Shown here in pieces: positions 43,665 to 53,600 of a stretch of 64,000 bases of DNA. Position numbers and translations under genes: made by a program. Each line of letters begins with the position of its first letter. Within the stretch, counting starts at the first letter, position 1. Under the pieces are notes generated by a model. That model did not search any database. It was not told the DNA's origin and was given only the letters and a program-made list of their open reading frames with translations. Origin of the DNA: Abyssalbus ytuae (lineage in GTDB: Bacteria; Bacteroidota; Bacteroidia; Flavobacteriales; Flavobacteriaceae); the NCBI RefSeq assembly GCF_022807975.1, contig NZ_CP094358.1, positions 3,720,001-3,784,000 of the forward strand, given 5' to 3'.

Positions 43665-44522
43665 ATGATACCGAAAGAACAATTTGACAAAGAACTTGAG
43701 CTTATTATCGCTAATGCTGTGAGAGAAGATGTAGGTGATGGCGATCATAGTTCTTTAGCTTGTATACCCGAAAATGCAGTAGGCAAAGCCAAGCTATTGG
43801 TAAAAGATAAAGGAATAATAGCCGGGGTAGAATTTGCTGAAATGGTTTTTGCATATGTTGATCCGGAGATGAAAATAAAAACAGTCATAAAAGATGGGAG
43901 TTTTGTTAATTACGGTGATGTGGTGTTTTATATAGAAGGGAGGTCTCAGTCTATTTTGAAAGCAGAACGATTAGTCCTAAATGCTATGCAGCGAATGAGT
44001 GCCATAGCAACAAAAACCAAAAGGTTTGTTGATTTACTGGAAGGTACAAAAACAAAAATTTTAGATACTCGTAAAACAACTCCGGGTATCAGGGCGTTAG
44101 AAAAATGGGCCGTAAAAATAGGAGGAGGTGAAAATCATCGGTTTGCCCTGTATGATATGATTATGTTAAAAGATAACCATATTGATTTTGCCGGAGGGAT
44201 TACTAACGCTATAGAGAAAACCAGAGCATATTTAAAAGAAAAAAACAAAGACTTAAAAATTATTGTTGAAGCCCGGAATTTAGAAGAAGTACAAACAATT
44301 TTAAAATCGGAAGGTATTTATAGAATTTTACTGGATAATTTTAATTATGAAGATACATTGAAGGCTGTGAAATTAATTGGAAATAAGTGTCTTACGGAAT
44401 CATCCGGGGGAATTAATGAAAAAACCATACGAAAATATGCCGAGTGTGGAGTTAATTATATATCTTCAGGAGCATTAACCCACTCTGTTTATAACATGGA
44501 CTTGAGCCTAAAAGCTATTTAA
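43665..44522 (+). CDS. nadC: Nicotinate-nucleotide pyrophosphorylase (carboxylating)
   Basis: This 285-residue enzyme turns quinolinate and PRPP into nicotinate mononucleotide in de novo NAD synthesis. Motifs include ALVREDVGDGDHSS-like AVREDVGDGDHSS at the N-terminus, AERLVLNAMQRMS, ILDTRKTTPGIRALEKWAVKIGGG (in part TRKTTPGIR and KWAVKIGGG), HRFALYDMIMLKDNHI and ESSGGINEKTI. All are typical of NadC. It is followed after one base by the YihY gene. nadA and nadB are not in the window. Confidence 0.96.
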   Translation: MIPKEQFDKELELIIANAVREDVGDGDHSSLACIPENAVGKAKLLVKDKGIIAGVEFAEMVFAYVDPEMKIKTVIKDGSFVNYGDVVFYIEGRSQSILKAERLVLNAMQRMSAIATKTKRFVDLLEGTKTKILDTRKTTPGIRALEKWAVKIGGGENHRFALYDMIMLKDNHIDFAGGITNAIEKTRAYLKEKNKDLKIIVEARNLEEVQTILKSEGIYRILLDNFNYEDTLKAVKLIGNKCLTESSGGINEKTIRKYAECGVNYISSGALTHSVYNMDLSLKAI

Positions 44523-44523
44523 A

Positions 44524-45525
44524 ATGTCTGAAAAGGTAGAAGGAGGTCTTTCAAAAATACCCATAATTAATATTGTAGTAAAACTGCTAAAAGGGGTAAA
44601 GTTGCCTGGTTTTGAAGGTTTTTCGTTATACGAACTGCTCGAGATGTACATAACGGGTATTCTAAAAGGGGCTATGTCTACCCGGGCAAGTGCTATTGCC
44701 TTTAGTCTTTTTATGGCACTTTTCCCATTGCTGATTTTTTTGGTTACACTTTTACCAATAGTAAGGGATTATATCCAAATGGATAATTTTGATACTGAGT
44801 TCCTTTCTTTTCTTGAATCTTTTTTACCCGATGCCACCAGTGATTATTTTGGTGATATCTATGAACAGATTAAAAATCAAAAAAGGGAAGGTTTATTGTC
44901 ATCCTCTTTTTTTGTATCAATTTTTTTAATAGCAAATGGTGTAAATGCAATTTTTGGAGGTTTTGAAAATTCATATCATGTAGAACTTACCAGAAATTTC
45001 ATCCGCCAGTATTTATATGCTTTATTAATAGGTTTAATGCTGGCTCTTTTGATTATTATTTCGGCCGTTGGCTTTATATATTTTGAATTTTATGTGGTAG
45101 AATATTTAAGTGAACTGGCAGATAAAACTACGGGTTTTGGAACAAAATCCGGAGATTTGATAGGAGCTAATATTGCTAAAATAACCTTCTTTATTTTATT
45201 AACTTATTTGGTAACAGCAACGCTGTATTTTTTTGGTACGGCCGAAGGGAGAACAGCACGTTTCTTTTCCCCCGGAGCTATGCTTACTACCATACTTTTT
45301 GTAACTACCTCGTATTTATTTGGTATATATGTTGAAAAATTCGCCAGGTATAATGAGTTATATGGAGCATTGGGAGGGCTTTTAATACTTATGGTATTCA
45401 TATGGTTAAACTCCAACATTTTACTGTTAGGCTTTGAACTAAATGCAACTTTGAACCGTTTTAAAAGAAGAAAATTATTAGAACAAGCCATAAAAGAAAA
45501 AGAAGAAGAGATAGAAAATGAATAG
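44524..45525 (+). CDS. YihY/BrkB family integral membrane protein
   Basis: This 333-residue protein has six hydrophobic segments. The YihY hallmark region is TRASAIAFSLFMALFPLLIFL (in part ASAIAFSLFMALFPLL), and the C-terminal YNELYGALGGLLILMVFIWL segment is equally characteristic (in part YGALGGLLILM). The family was once annotated as ribonuclease BN but is now regarded as a transporter-like membrane protein of unknown substrate. It is probably translated with nadC, as the ATG lies one base behind the nadC stop. A charged, Glu/Lys-rich tail faces the cytoplasm. Confidence 0.88.
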   Translation: MSEKVEGGLSKIPIINIVVKLLKGVKLPGFEGFSLYELLEMYITGILKGAMSTRASAIAFSLFMALFPLLIFLVTLLPIVRDYIQMDNFDTEFLSFLESFLPDATSDYFGDIYEQIKNQKREGLLSSSFFVSIFLIANGVNAIFGGFENSYHVELTRNFIRQYLYALLIGLMLALLIIISAVGFIYFEFYVVEYLSELADKTTGFGTKSGDLIGANIAKITFFILLTYLVTATLYFFGTAEGRTARFFSPGAMLTTILFVTTSYLFGIYVEKFARYNELYGALGGLLILMVFIWLNSNILLLGFELNATLNRFKRRKLLEQAIKEKEEEIENE

Positions 45526-45577
45526 AATTTATCGCTTGAGAATTAATAATCTCAGGCTAAAATAAAATGAAAAAAAG

Positions 45578-46000
45578 ATGAAAAAGATTTTAATTGTATT
45601 TTTTCTGGGAGGAATAAGTTTTCTTAATGCCCAAAGTATTTTCGGAAAATGGAAGACAATAGATGATGAAACAGGAAAAGCGAGATCGATTGTGCAAATT
45701 TATGAAGAAGGAGGGAAGGTGTTTGGTAAAATAGTAGATATATTACAGGAAGAAAAGAAAAATAAAAAGTGCATAAAATGTAAAGGAGAGAAAAAGGATA
45801 AGCCTATCATGGGGTTAGTGATTATGGAGGGTTTGGTTCTCAATGATAACACTTATGAAGATGGTATTATTTTAGATCCCGGAAGAGGAAAAGAATATAA
45901 ATGTAAAATTTGGGTAGATGAAGATGACTCTGATGTCCTGAATGTAAGAGGATATATAGCTTTTTTGTACCGAACCCAGCAATGGATACGTGTTAAATAA
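45578..46000 (+). CDS. DUF2147 exported protein
   Basis: This 140-residue protein has a signal peptide (ILIVFFLGGISFLNAQ) and a DUF2147 beta-barrel-like domain. IFGKWKTIDDETGKARSIVQI (in part GKWKTIDDETGKARS) opens the domain, and GRGKEYKCKIWV and RGYIAFLYRTQQWIR close it. A Cys pair (CIKC) lies in the middle. The family is common in Bacteroidota and Proteobacteria and has no proven function; a lipocalin-like ligand role has been suggested by its fold. It lies 53 bp after the YihY gene. Confidence 0.82.
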   Translation: MKKILIVFFLGGISFLNAQSIFGKWKTIDDETGKARSIVQIYEEGGKVFGKIVDILQEEKKNKKCIKCKGEKKDKPIMGLVIMEGLVLNDNTYEDGIILDPGRGKEYKCKIWVDEDDSDVLNVRGYIAFLYRTQQWIRVK

Positions 46001-46054
46001 ATTATTTAGATTAAATTTTATTAAAGGGAAAGTATTAGTAGCTAAATTTGCTTC

Positions 46055-48517
46055 ATGACCTGTTTTATTGATGTTATACTTCCCATTCCTTTAGAAAAAC
46101 TCTTTACTTACAAAATTTCTGAAGCTGAAGCAGATTTCCTTAAGCCCGGAATGAGGGTAGCTGTACCCTTTGGAAAATCAAAAATATATACTGCACTGGT
46201 ATACCAGTTGCATAGTAATCCGCCGGTTGTTTACGAAGCAAAAGAAATAGACCAGATTTTAGATGAAACCCCGATAATTACTTCTAAACAATTAGAACAT
46301 TGGTTTTGGTTATCTGAATACTATATGTGTACTGTAGGAGAAGTATTTAGAGCTGCCGTACCCTCGGCTTTTTTGCTGGAAAGTGAGACTGTTATAAGTA
46401 AAAATGAATGTTTTGATACCCCTGAAGAAGGTTTGGAAGATGATGAATGGCTTGTATTTGAAGCACTACAGCATCAATCAATTTTAAAAGTACACGAAAT
46501 AAGTAGTATTGTAGAAAGAAAAAATGTTCTTCCAGTTCTCAAAAGGCTTCTGGAAAAAAATATAATTAACATAAAGGAAGAAATCTATGAGCAATATAAA
46601 CCCAGATTAGTTAAATATGTAAAACTTCACAGTAATTATACTTCCGATGAGGAATTAAATAAATTACTGGACCAACTATCCAGGGCAAATAAACAAAAGG
46701 AAGCTTTATTGTCCTTTTTTTCCCTTTCGGCTACTACAAAAAAGCCTGTAAAAGCTAAAGATCTTGAAGAAAAAAGCAAAGTATCTAATTCTGTACTAAA
46801 GGCTTTGGTGAATAAAAATATTCTTGAAGAATTTTATATACAAAAAGACAGAATTAATTATGAAGGGGAAACCGAGGAAACAAAAACACTTAATGAGCAT
46901 CAGGAAAATGCATTGAGTGAAATAAAAGAAAACTTTAAAAAATACGATACCGTGTTACTGCATGGTATTACTTCTTCAGGAAAAACCGAAGTGTACGTAA
47001 AACTTATAGAAGAAATTATAAGTAAAAATAAACAGGTTTTATATCTTTTACCGGAAATTGCTTTAACCACCCAGCTAATTTCCAGGCTGCAAAATTATTT
47101 CGGGGAAAAAGTAAGTGTATATCATTCCAAATATTCCGTAAATGAAAGAGTGGAGGTATGGAATAATTTGTTAAATAACTCCCCTAAAGCCCGGATTATT
47201 ATCGGAGCCCGTTCTTCGGTTTTATTGCCTTTTACTAATTTGGGCCTTATTGTGGTAGATGAAGAACATGAAGTTTCATTCAAGCAGTTTGACCCGGCAC
47301 CCCGTTATCATGCCAGGGATGCAGCGGTTGTATTGGCAAAAATACATGGTGCAAAAGTATTGATGGGTTCGGCAACTCCGAGCATAGAAAGTTATTACAA
47401 TACCAACACAGGCAAATATGGCCTGGTGGAAATCAAACAAAGATTTGGAAATGTTCTTTTACCCGATATGGAACTTGTAGATTTAAAAGAAAAGTACAGG
47501 AAGAAACTAATGAAAGGCCATTTTTCAGACAGATTGACGGAAGAAATGGAAGAAGCTCTTTCAAATGGAGAACAAATCATACTTTTTCAAAACCGACGCG
47601 GCTATGCCCCGATAGTAGAATGTAATACTTGCGGGCATTCACCCCAATGCCCAAATTGCGATGTCAGTTTAACTTTCCATCAATATAAAAAACAGTTAAG
47701 GTGTCATTATTGTAGTTACAGCATTGCTTTGCAACCTGCTTGTATGGCATGTGGTAGCTCTGATCTGGATACAAAAGGTTTTGGAACAGAGCAGGTGGAA
47801 GAAGAAGTAAAACAGTTATTTCCTGACGTCAAAACAGCCAGAATGGATTCTGATACCACCCGGGGCAAATATGGATATGAAAAAGTTATTACGGCGTTTG
47901 AGCAAAGAGAAACAGATGTCTTAGTGGGAACTCAAATGCTAACAAAAGGGCTGGATTTTGATAATGTGAGTCTTGTGGGGATTATGAATGCTGATACAAT
48001 GTTGAATTTCCCCGATTTCAGGGCGCATGAAAGATGTTTTCAACTTATACAGCAAGTAGCCGGCAGGTCTGGCAGAGCCGGGAAAAGAGGGAAGGTTATA
48101 ATACAAACATACAATCCGTATCATCAGATAATGCAACAGGCTTCGATGAATAAATATACAGATATGTTTACTGACCAGATTAATGAAAGAAGACAATACA
48201 AATACCCACCCTTTTACCGCTTAATTAAAATTTCTTTTAAACATAAAGATTATAATAAAGTAAACGAAGCTTCTTATTGGTTTTCAAGTTCACTAAGAAA
48301 TATGTTTGGCAGGAAAAGTAATATTGAAATTCTTGGTCCTGAATTTCCTCCTGTATCCAGGATTAGAAATGAATATATAAAAAACACATTGATTAAAATT
48401 CCTCCACATCAGTCTATTAAAAATATAAAAGCAGTTGTAAAAAAAACAGGCAATAGTTTTAATTCTATTGCCCAATATCGTAGTGTGAGAGTTATAATAA
48501 ATGTGGATAATTACTAA
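46055..48517 (+). CDS. priA: Primosomal protein N' (replication restart helicase PriA)
   Basis: This 820-residue superfamily 2 helicase has an N-terminal 3'-DNA-binding domain (FIDVILPIPLEKLFTY), Walker A in GITSSGKTEVY, a DEEH box (VVDEEHEVSFKQ), ATPSIESY, and a cluster of eight Cys residues in CNTCGHSPQCPNCDVS and later CHYCSY and CMACGSSD, which bind two zinc ions. Motifs VGTQMLTKGLDFDNV and QVAGRSGRAGKRG complete the helicase core. PriA recognises abandoned forks and reloads the replisome. It ends 4 bp inside the convergent LytTR gene. Confidence 0.96.
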   Translation: MTCFIDVILPIPLEKLFTYKISEAEADFLKPGMRVAVPFGKSKIYTALVYQLHSNPPVVYEAKEIDQILDETPIITSKQLEHWFWLSEYYMCTVGEVFRAAVPSAFLLESETVISKNECFDTPEEGLEDDEWLVFEALQHQSILKVHEISSIVERKNVLPVLKRLLEKNIINIKEEIYEQYKPRLVKYVKLHSNYTSDEELNKLLDQLSRANKQKEALLSFFSLSATTKKPVKAKDLEEKSKVSNSVLKALVNKNILEEFYIQKDRINYEGETEETKTLNEHQENALSEIKENFKKYDTVLLHGITSSGKTEVYVKLIEEIISKNKQVLYLLPEIALTTQLISRLQNYFGEKVSVYHSKYSVNERVEVWNNLLNNSPKARIIIGARSSVLLPFTNLGLIVVDEEHEVSFKQFDPAPRYHARDAAVVLAKIHGAKVLMGSATPSIESYYNTNTGKYGLVEIKQRFGNVLLPDMELVDLKEKYRKKLMKGHFSDRLTEEMEEALSNGEQIILFQNRRGYAPIVECNTCGHSPQCPNCDVSLTFHQYKKQLRCHYCSYSIALQPACMACGSSDLDTKGFGTEQVEEEVKQLFPDVKTARMDSDTTRGKYGYEKVITAFEQRETDVLVGTQMLTKGLDFDNVSLVGIMNADTMLNFPDFRAHERCFQLIQQVAGRSGRAGKRGKVIIQTYNPYHQIMQQASMNKYTDMFTDQINERRQYKYPPFYRLIKISFKHKDYNKVNEASYWFSSSLRNMFGRKSNIEILGPEFPPVSRIRNEYIKNTLIKIPPHQSIKNIKAVVKKTGNSFNSIAQYRSVRVIINVDNY

Positions 48518-49206
48518 ACATTGCTCAAAGCTTCTGCCAACTCTTGTTTTTTATTTCTGCTTAAAGGTATTTGTTTACCATTTATTTCAACATTCTTACT
48601 GTTAAATTTATCTACTTTCCCGAGATTAACAATGTAAGATTTATGTATTCGTAAAAATCTTTCAGCCGGTAATTCCTTTTCAAAAGCTTTCATGGTTGAC
48701 AAAACTACTATATTTGCTTCATCAGTAACGAGTTTTATATAATCCCCCAGGGCTTCAACCCAGTTTATTTCATTTAAATAAACTTTTCTTTTTTTAAGGT
48801 TGCTTTTCACAAAAATATGATCATCATCTTCTTTAGAGCTGTTTACCAGTTTAAATTTATCCATTGCTCTTTTAATCGCAGAATCAAATCGTTCGGTAGT
48901 AATAGGTTTTTGTAAATAATCCGTTACATCATAGTCAAAAGCTTTCACTGCATATTCTGCTTTTCCGGTAACAAGAATTACCTGAGGCGGTTCATTTAAA
49001 GATTCCAAAAGATCAAACCCGCTAACAATAGGCATTTCCACATCCAGAAAGATGAGGTCCACCTTTTCATTTTTTAATCCGTTTTTGGCTTCAATTGCAT
49101 TGCTATACTCCGCCACCAAATTTAATGAAGTATGATTTTTAATGAGTTTTGCAACTGACATGCGTTGTAAAGTTGAGTCATCTACTATTATACAATTCAT
49201 TTTCAT
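48514..49206 (-). CDS. LytTR-family response regulator
   Basis: This 230-residue two-component regulator has an N-terminal receiver domain (about 1-120) with phospho-acceptor D55 in LIFLDVEMP, acidic DD at positions 9-10 and Lys in YLQKP. A C-terminal LytTR DNA-binding domain follows (about 135-230; FVKSNLKKRKVYLNEINWVEA, FLRIHKSYIVNLGKVD, IPLSRNKKQEL, in parts). No histidine kinase lies beside it, so the partner is elsewhere. It is divergent from the rpsF operon and tail-overlaps priA. Confidence 0.92.
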   Translation of the reverse strand: MKMNCIIVDDSTLQRMSVAKLIKNHTSLNLVAEYSNAIEAKNGLKNEKVDLIFLDVEMPIVSGFDLLESLNEPPQVILVTGKAEYAVKAFDYDVTDYLQKPITTERFDSAIKRAMDKFKLVNSSKEDDDHIFVKSNLKKRKVYLNEINWVEALGDYIKLVTDEANIVVLSTMKAFEKELPAERFLRIHKSYIVNLGKVDKFNSKNVEINGKQIPLSRNKKQELAEALSNV

Positions 49207-49338
49207 ATAATATACACCTAAGGTAATTGGATTAGGGGTTTAATATGGCAATTTTAGTGAAAAAATCAATGCCGACCAATTTTTTATTGTAAAAGAGACA
49301 ATTTTAAACGTTAAAAAAATAATTCTTAGCCAATACTG

Positions 49339-49369
49339 TTGGTATTTATTCATTAAATTACTACTTTTG
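49339..49369 (+). promoter_or_regulatory. Promoter of the rpsF-rpsR-rplI operon
   Basis: TTG (49339-49341), a 20-bp spacer and TACTTTTG (49362-49369) match the Bacteroidota sigma-A consensus TTG-N(17-23)-TAnnTTTG. Transcription would start near 49373, giving a leader of about 24 bases before the rpsF ATG at 49397. Confidence 0.7.
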
Positions 49370-49396
49370 CACGCTTAAAATAAATTTTTATTATAT

Positions 49397-49735
49397 ATGA
49401 ATCATTACGAAACTGTTTTCATTCTTAATCCCGTTTTATCTGAAGCACAGATAAAGGAAACAGTTAAGAAGTTCGAAGATTTCTTAATTTCTAAAGGGGC
49501 TGAGTTTGTATCTAAAGAAGATTGGGGGCTTAAAAAATTAGCTTATCCAATCCAAAACAAAAAAAGTGGTTTTTATCACTTATTTGAATTTAAAGTAGCC
49601 GGAGAAGCAATTGATCCGTTTGAAGTTGAGTTCAGACGCGATGAGCGTGTAATGCGCTATTTAACTGTTAAGTTAGATAAGCACGCTATTGCATGGGCAG
49701 AAAAAAGAAGAAAAAAACTTAACGAAAAAGCTTAA
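49397..49735 (+). CDS. rpsF: 30S ribosomal protein S6
   Basis: This 112-residue protein folds as a ferredoxin-like domain that binds S18 on the small-subunit platform. The start MNHYETVFILNPVLSEAQIKE (in part YETVFILNPVLSE), the WGLKKLAYPIQNKKSGFYH segment and RRDERVMRYLTVKLDKHA are diagnostic. It is the first gene of the rpsF-rpsR-rplI operon, with a clear promoter upstream. The C-terminus ends in a basic helix. Confidence 0.97.
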   Translation: MNHYETVFILNPVLSEAQIKETVKKFEDFLISKGAEFVSKEDWGLKKLAYPIQNKKSGFYHLFEFKVAGEAIDPFEVEFRRDERVMRYLTVKLDKHAIAWAEKRRKKLNEKA

Positions 49736-49741
49736 GAAATT

Positions 49742-50041
49742 ATGTCTACATCTATCGAACAACAGGCAAAAGGAAAAAAAGACGGTGAAATTAGATATCT
49801 TACTCCGTTAAATATAGAAACAAACAAGACAAAAAAATATTGTCGATTTAAAAAGTCAGGTATTAAATATATAGATTATAAAGATCCTGATTTCTTATTA
49901 AAGTTTGTGAATGAGCAAGGTAAAATTTTACCAAGGAGATTAACAGGAACGTCATTAAAGTATCAAAGAAAAGTGTCTACAGCTATTAAAAGAGCACGTC
50001 ACTTAGCTTTAATGCCATATGTAGCTGATTTATTAAAATAA
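49742..50041 (+). CDS. rpsR: 30S ribosomal protein S18
   Basis: This 99-residue basic protein has the S18 core motifs [38 protein letters not shown] (in part [16 protein letters not shown] and LPRRLTGTS) and [11 protein letters not shown]. The N-terminal roughly 15 residues ([15 protein letters not shown]) are a variable extension. It starts 6 bp after the rpsF stop. Confidence 0.97.
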   Translation: MSTSIEQQAKGKKDGEIRYLTPLNIETNKTKKYCRFKKSGIKYIDYKDPDFLLKFVNEQGKILPRRLTGTSLKYQRKVSTAIKRARHLALMPYVADLLK

Positions 50042-50056
50042 AAAGGAGAGCAGACT

Positions 50057-50509
50057 ATGGAATTAATATTAAAACAAGACGTAGAAAAATTAGGTTTTAA
50101 AGATGATATTGTAACCGTAAAAAACGGTTATGGACGTAATTATTTAATACCTCAGGGATTTGCTATATTGGCTACTCCTTCAGCTAAAAAAGTATTGGCA
50201 GAGAATTTAAGACAAAGAGCTTTTAAAGAGAAGAAGATTGTTGATGATGCTAAAAAAATAGCAGATAAGATAAAAGCATTAGAAATTAAGATATCTGCAA
50301 AAACAGGATCAGGAAATAAACTTTTCGGATCAATTAATAATGCAGATTTAACCGCAGCTATTTCTAAAGAAGGTGTTGAGGTTGATAAAAAATATATTAG
50401 CGTAATAGGTGGCAATATCAAGGCAACAGGTCCTTATAATGCTACTATAAGATTGCACAGAGAAGTTGTTTTTGATTTTCCTTTTGAGGTAATTTCAGAA
50501 GCTAAGTAA
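50057..50509 (+). CDS. rplI: 50S ribosomal protein L9
   Basis: This 150-residue protein has an N-terminal rRNA-binding domain (MELILKQDVEKLGFKDDIVTVKNGYGRNYLIPQG, in part GFKDDIVTVKNGYGRNYL), a long central helix and a C-terminal globular domain. Unusually for this phylum, a Shine-Dalgarno-like AAGGAG (50043-50048) sits 8 bases before the ATG. It is the last gene of the operon and is followed by a strong terminator. Confidence 0.97.
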   Translation: MELILKQDVEKLGFKDDIVTVKNGYGRNYLIPQGFAILATPSAKKVLAENLRQRAFKEKKIVDDAKKIADKIKALEIKISAKTGSGNKLFGSINNADLTAAISKEGVEVDKKYISVIGGNIKATGPYNATIRLHREVVFDFPFEVISEAK

Positions 50510-50539
50510 TTAACAATTTTTCGTTAAGAAAATATTAAG

Positions 50540-50567
50540 AGCCGCTCAATTGAGCGGCTTTTTTTAT
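50540..50567 (+). terminator. Rho-independent terminator after rplI
   Basis: A perfect palindromic stem (agccgctcaa with ttgagcggct, 50540-50559) runs directly into a T run (50559-50565). Confidence 0.9.
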
Positions 50568-50577
50568 TGTAATTTTG
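50550..50577 (+). promoter_or_regulatory. Possible promoter of the Oar-like receptor gene, overlapping the terminator
   Basis: TAATTTTG (50570-50577) is a -7 match, with TTG (50550-50552) inside the terminator stem at 17-bp spacing. A start near 50582 would leave about 30 bases before the ATG at 50612. The overlap with the stem makes this less certain. Confidence 0.38.
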
Positions 50578-50611
50578 AATTGCTTAATTCAAAAAAACTA
50601 ATTTATTCACG

Positions 50612-53600
50612 ATGAGGAAGTTATTATTCTTTTTACTGACTTTTTTTGCTGCCATCTCAATGGCTTATTCACAAGTAACAACATCCAATATAAAAGGACT
50701 TGTTGCCGATTCACAGGGGGAACCCTTACCTGGTGCCAATATTATAGCAGTTCATACCCCTACGGGAACAAATTACGGGGTAGTTACTAATTTTGACGGG
50801 CGCTATAATTTACTTAACCTTCGGGTAGGAGGGCCTTACAACATAACAGTCTCTTATATTGGTTTTCAAACTCAACAATTTGATAATGTTTTTCTCGAAC
50901 TGGGAAAAACATTTACATTGGATGTCGTTTTAGCTGAAGATACCCAGGAACTGGACGCAGTAATTATAACAGGTGATAGTTCAGGAACATTCGGAGGTGA
51001 TAGAACAGGGGCAGAAACCAGTGTGGGAAGAAGAGAATTAACACGGTTACCCACCATAAGTCGGTCTGCACAGGATTTTACCCGATTAGAGCCCTCTGCC
51101 AGTGGAGGTTCATTTGCCGGCAGAAACGATCAGTTTAATAACTTTTCATTAGACGGAGCTATTTTTAATAATCCTTTTGGATTAGATGCTGCCACTCCTG
51201 GAGGACAAACGGACGCACAACCTATTTCATTAGATGCTATCGAGCAAATTCAGGTGTCAATAGCTCCTTATGATGTCACTCAGTCTGGTTTTACGGGAGC
51301 CTCTGTAAATGCGGTTACAAAAAGCGGAACCAATGAGTTTCATGGTACTATGTATGGTTTTTATAGAAATGAAGATCTCACAGGAGGAAAAATTAAAGGA
51401 GAAGATGTTACTAAACCTGATTTAAAACAAAACCAGTATGGGTTAAGTATTGGAGGACCTATTGTAAAAAATAAATTGTTCTTTTTTGCCAATTTTGAAA
51501 GAGATGAAAGAACAGATCTGGGTACGAATGGCTGGGTGCCTAACACCGGTTCGGGAGCTGTAAACGAATCCAGGGTATTGGAAAGCGATTTGATAGCGGT
51601 ACAAAATGCATTAGCAGCTTTGGGATATGATACAGGAAGATATGAAGGATTTACCTATGGAGCGGAATCTACAAAAGGGATATTTAAATTAGACTGGAAT
51701 ATTAATGATAAAAACAGAGTAGCGGTTATTTATAATTTTTTAAATGCATCCAAGGAAAAACCGGCACATCCCACTGCTATTGGTGCCAGAGGCCCCAGTT
51801 TTTCTACCCTGCAGTTTGAGAATTCCGGATACGAAATAAATAATAATATCCAGTCATTTCAATTGGAATTAAATTCTACTATAACCGATAATGTAGTGAA
51901 TAAACTACAAATAGGTTATACGCATTTTGATGATTTCAGAAAGCCTTTCTCCACACCTGCACCTGTTATCACAATTCAGGACGGAAATGATTCTAATTAC
52001 ATTATTGCAGGCCACGAACCTTTTTCTATAAACAATAAACTTGATCAAAAGGTATTTCAGATAACCAATAATATGAATATTTTCAGGGGAAATCATACCT
52101 ATACTGTTGGCTTTTCATTTGAGAAATTTCAATTTGATAATTCTTTCAACCTAACTAATTACGAGTCATTTAATTTCGGAATATTCCCTTATTATGGATT
52201 ATTTGCTCCATACCCCAGCGTTCAGGAGTTTTTGGATAATGCTGCACCGGGTGGAGTTGTTGATCAGTATTTAACAGCAACACAAAATGCTTATAATGCT
52301 TTTAACGCTGCAGGAGAAGGTAATGACGGAGGTTGGAAATTATCTGAAACTAATGTTGGACAACTCGCGTTTTATTTACAGGATGAATGGAATGTTACTG
52401 AAGATTTTAAGCTAACTTACGGAATCCGTTTTGATAAGCCTCTTTATTTTGATACCGCTCAAAAAATCCGGGAATTTATTGATACTGATAATGGTGCCAC
52501 AAGAGACAACTCTATTTTGTATTTTGACCCTGAAACCGGCGAAGATGTAACTTTAGATTCCACAATTTTACCTGACAATGACATTTTAGTTTCCCCGCGT
52601 TTGGGCTTTAATTGGGACCTCAAAGGAGAAAATATAACACAGTTAAGAGGAGGTACCGGTTTGTTTACCGGACGTTTACCGTTTGTATGGATAGGTAACC
52701 AGGTGAGTGGAGCTGATGACGGCTTTTTTCAGATTGTAGATAAAGATTTTAAATTTCCCCAGGTGTGGAGAACAAATTTGGGTGTTGACCACAAATTTGA
52801 AAATAATATTATTGTAAGTGCCGATGTGTCTTTTACTAAAGATCTAAATGCAGCACATGTACAGAACTGGGGCTTGAGAAACCCTTCCGAAACTTTAAAT
52901 GCACCCGGAGATAACAGGCCGGTATATGCCGAGACAGATAAAATTTATCCGTCGGAAGGCTCTGACCCTATTAACGCTTATGTATTTACCAATTCTGATA
53001 AAGGAAGAGTATGGAATGCGACCGTGAAAGCACAAAAAACGTTTTCTAACGGTATATATGCAAGTTTAGCTTATAACTATCTTAATGCCAAAGAAGTAAA
53101 TTCAATAGAAGCTGAAATAACCGGAGATGCTTTTGACTTTAATCCTATAGTTGGAAATGCAAACAATGATGTATTGTCTTATTCAAAATACGGGGATACC
53201 CATCGTTTTGTAGGAGTTGCTTCAAAACAATTTAAATATGGGGGTGATAAATGGGCAACTACTATTTCAACCTTTTTTGAATACGCACAGGGAGGAAGGT
53301 TTAATTACACCTATGGCGGTAATATAAATAATGACAGTTCGGGGCAAAATAATGATTTAATTTATATTCCTACAGCTGAAGAAGTAACACAAATGCAGTT
53401 TTCTGGACCTGGACAAGCTGAAGCTTTTGAAGCTTACATTCAGCAGGATGATTATTTAAATGATAACAGGGGTAGTTATATGGAGCGTTATGGAGCACTT
53501 TCTCCCTGGAGAAGCCGTTGGGATGTAAAGGTGTTACAGGACTTTAATTTTAAAGTGGCCGAAGGTAAAATACACACCATTGAGTTAAGTATTGATGTAC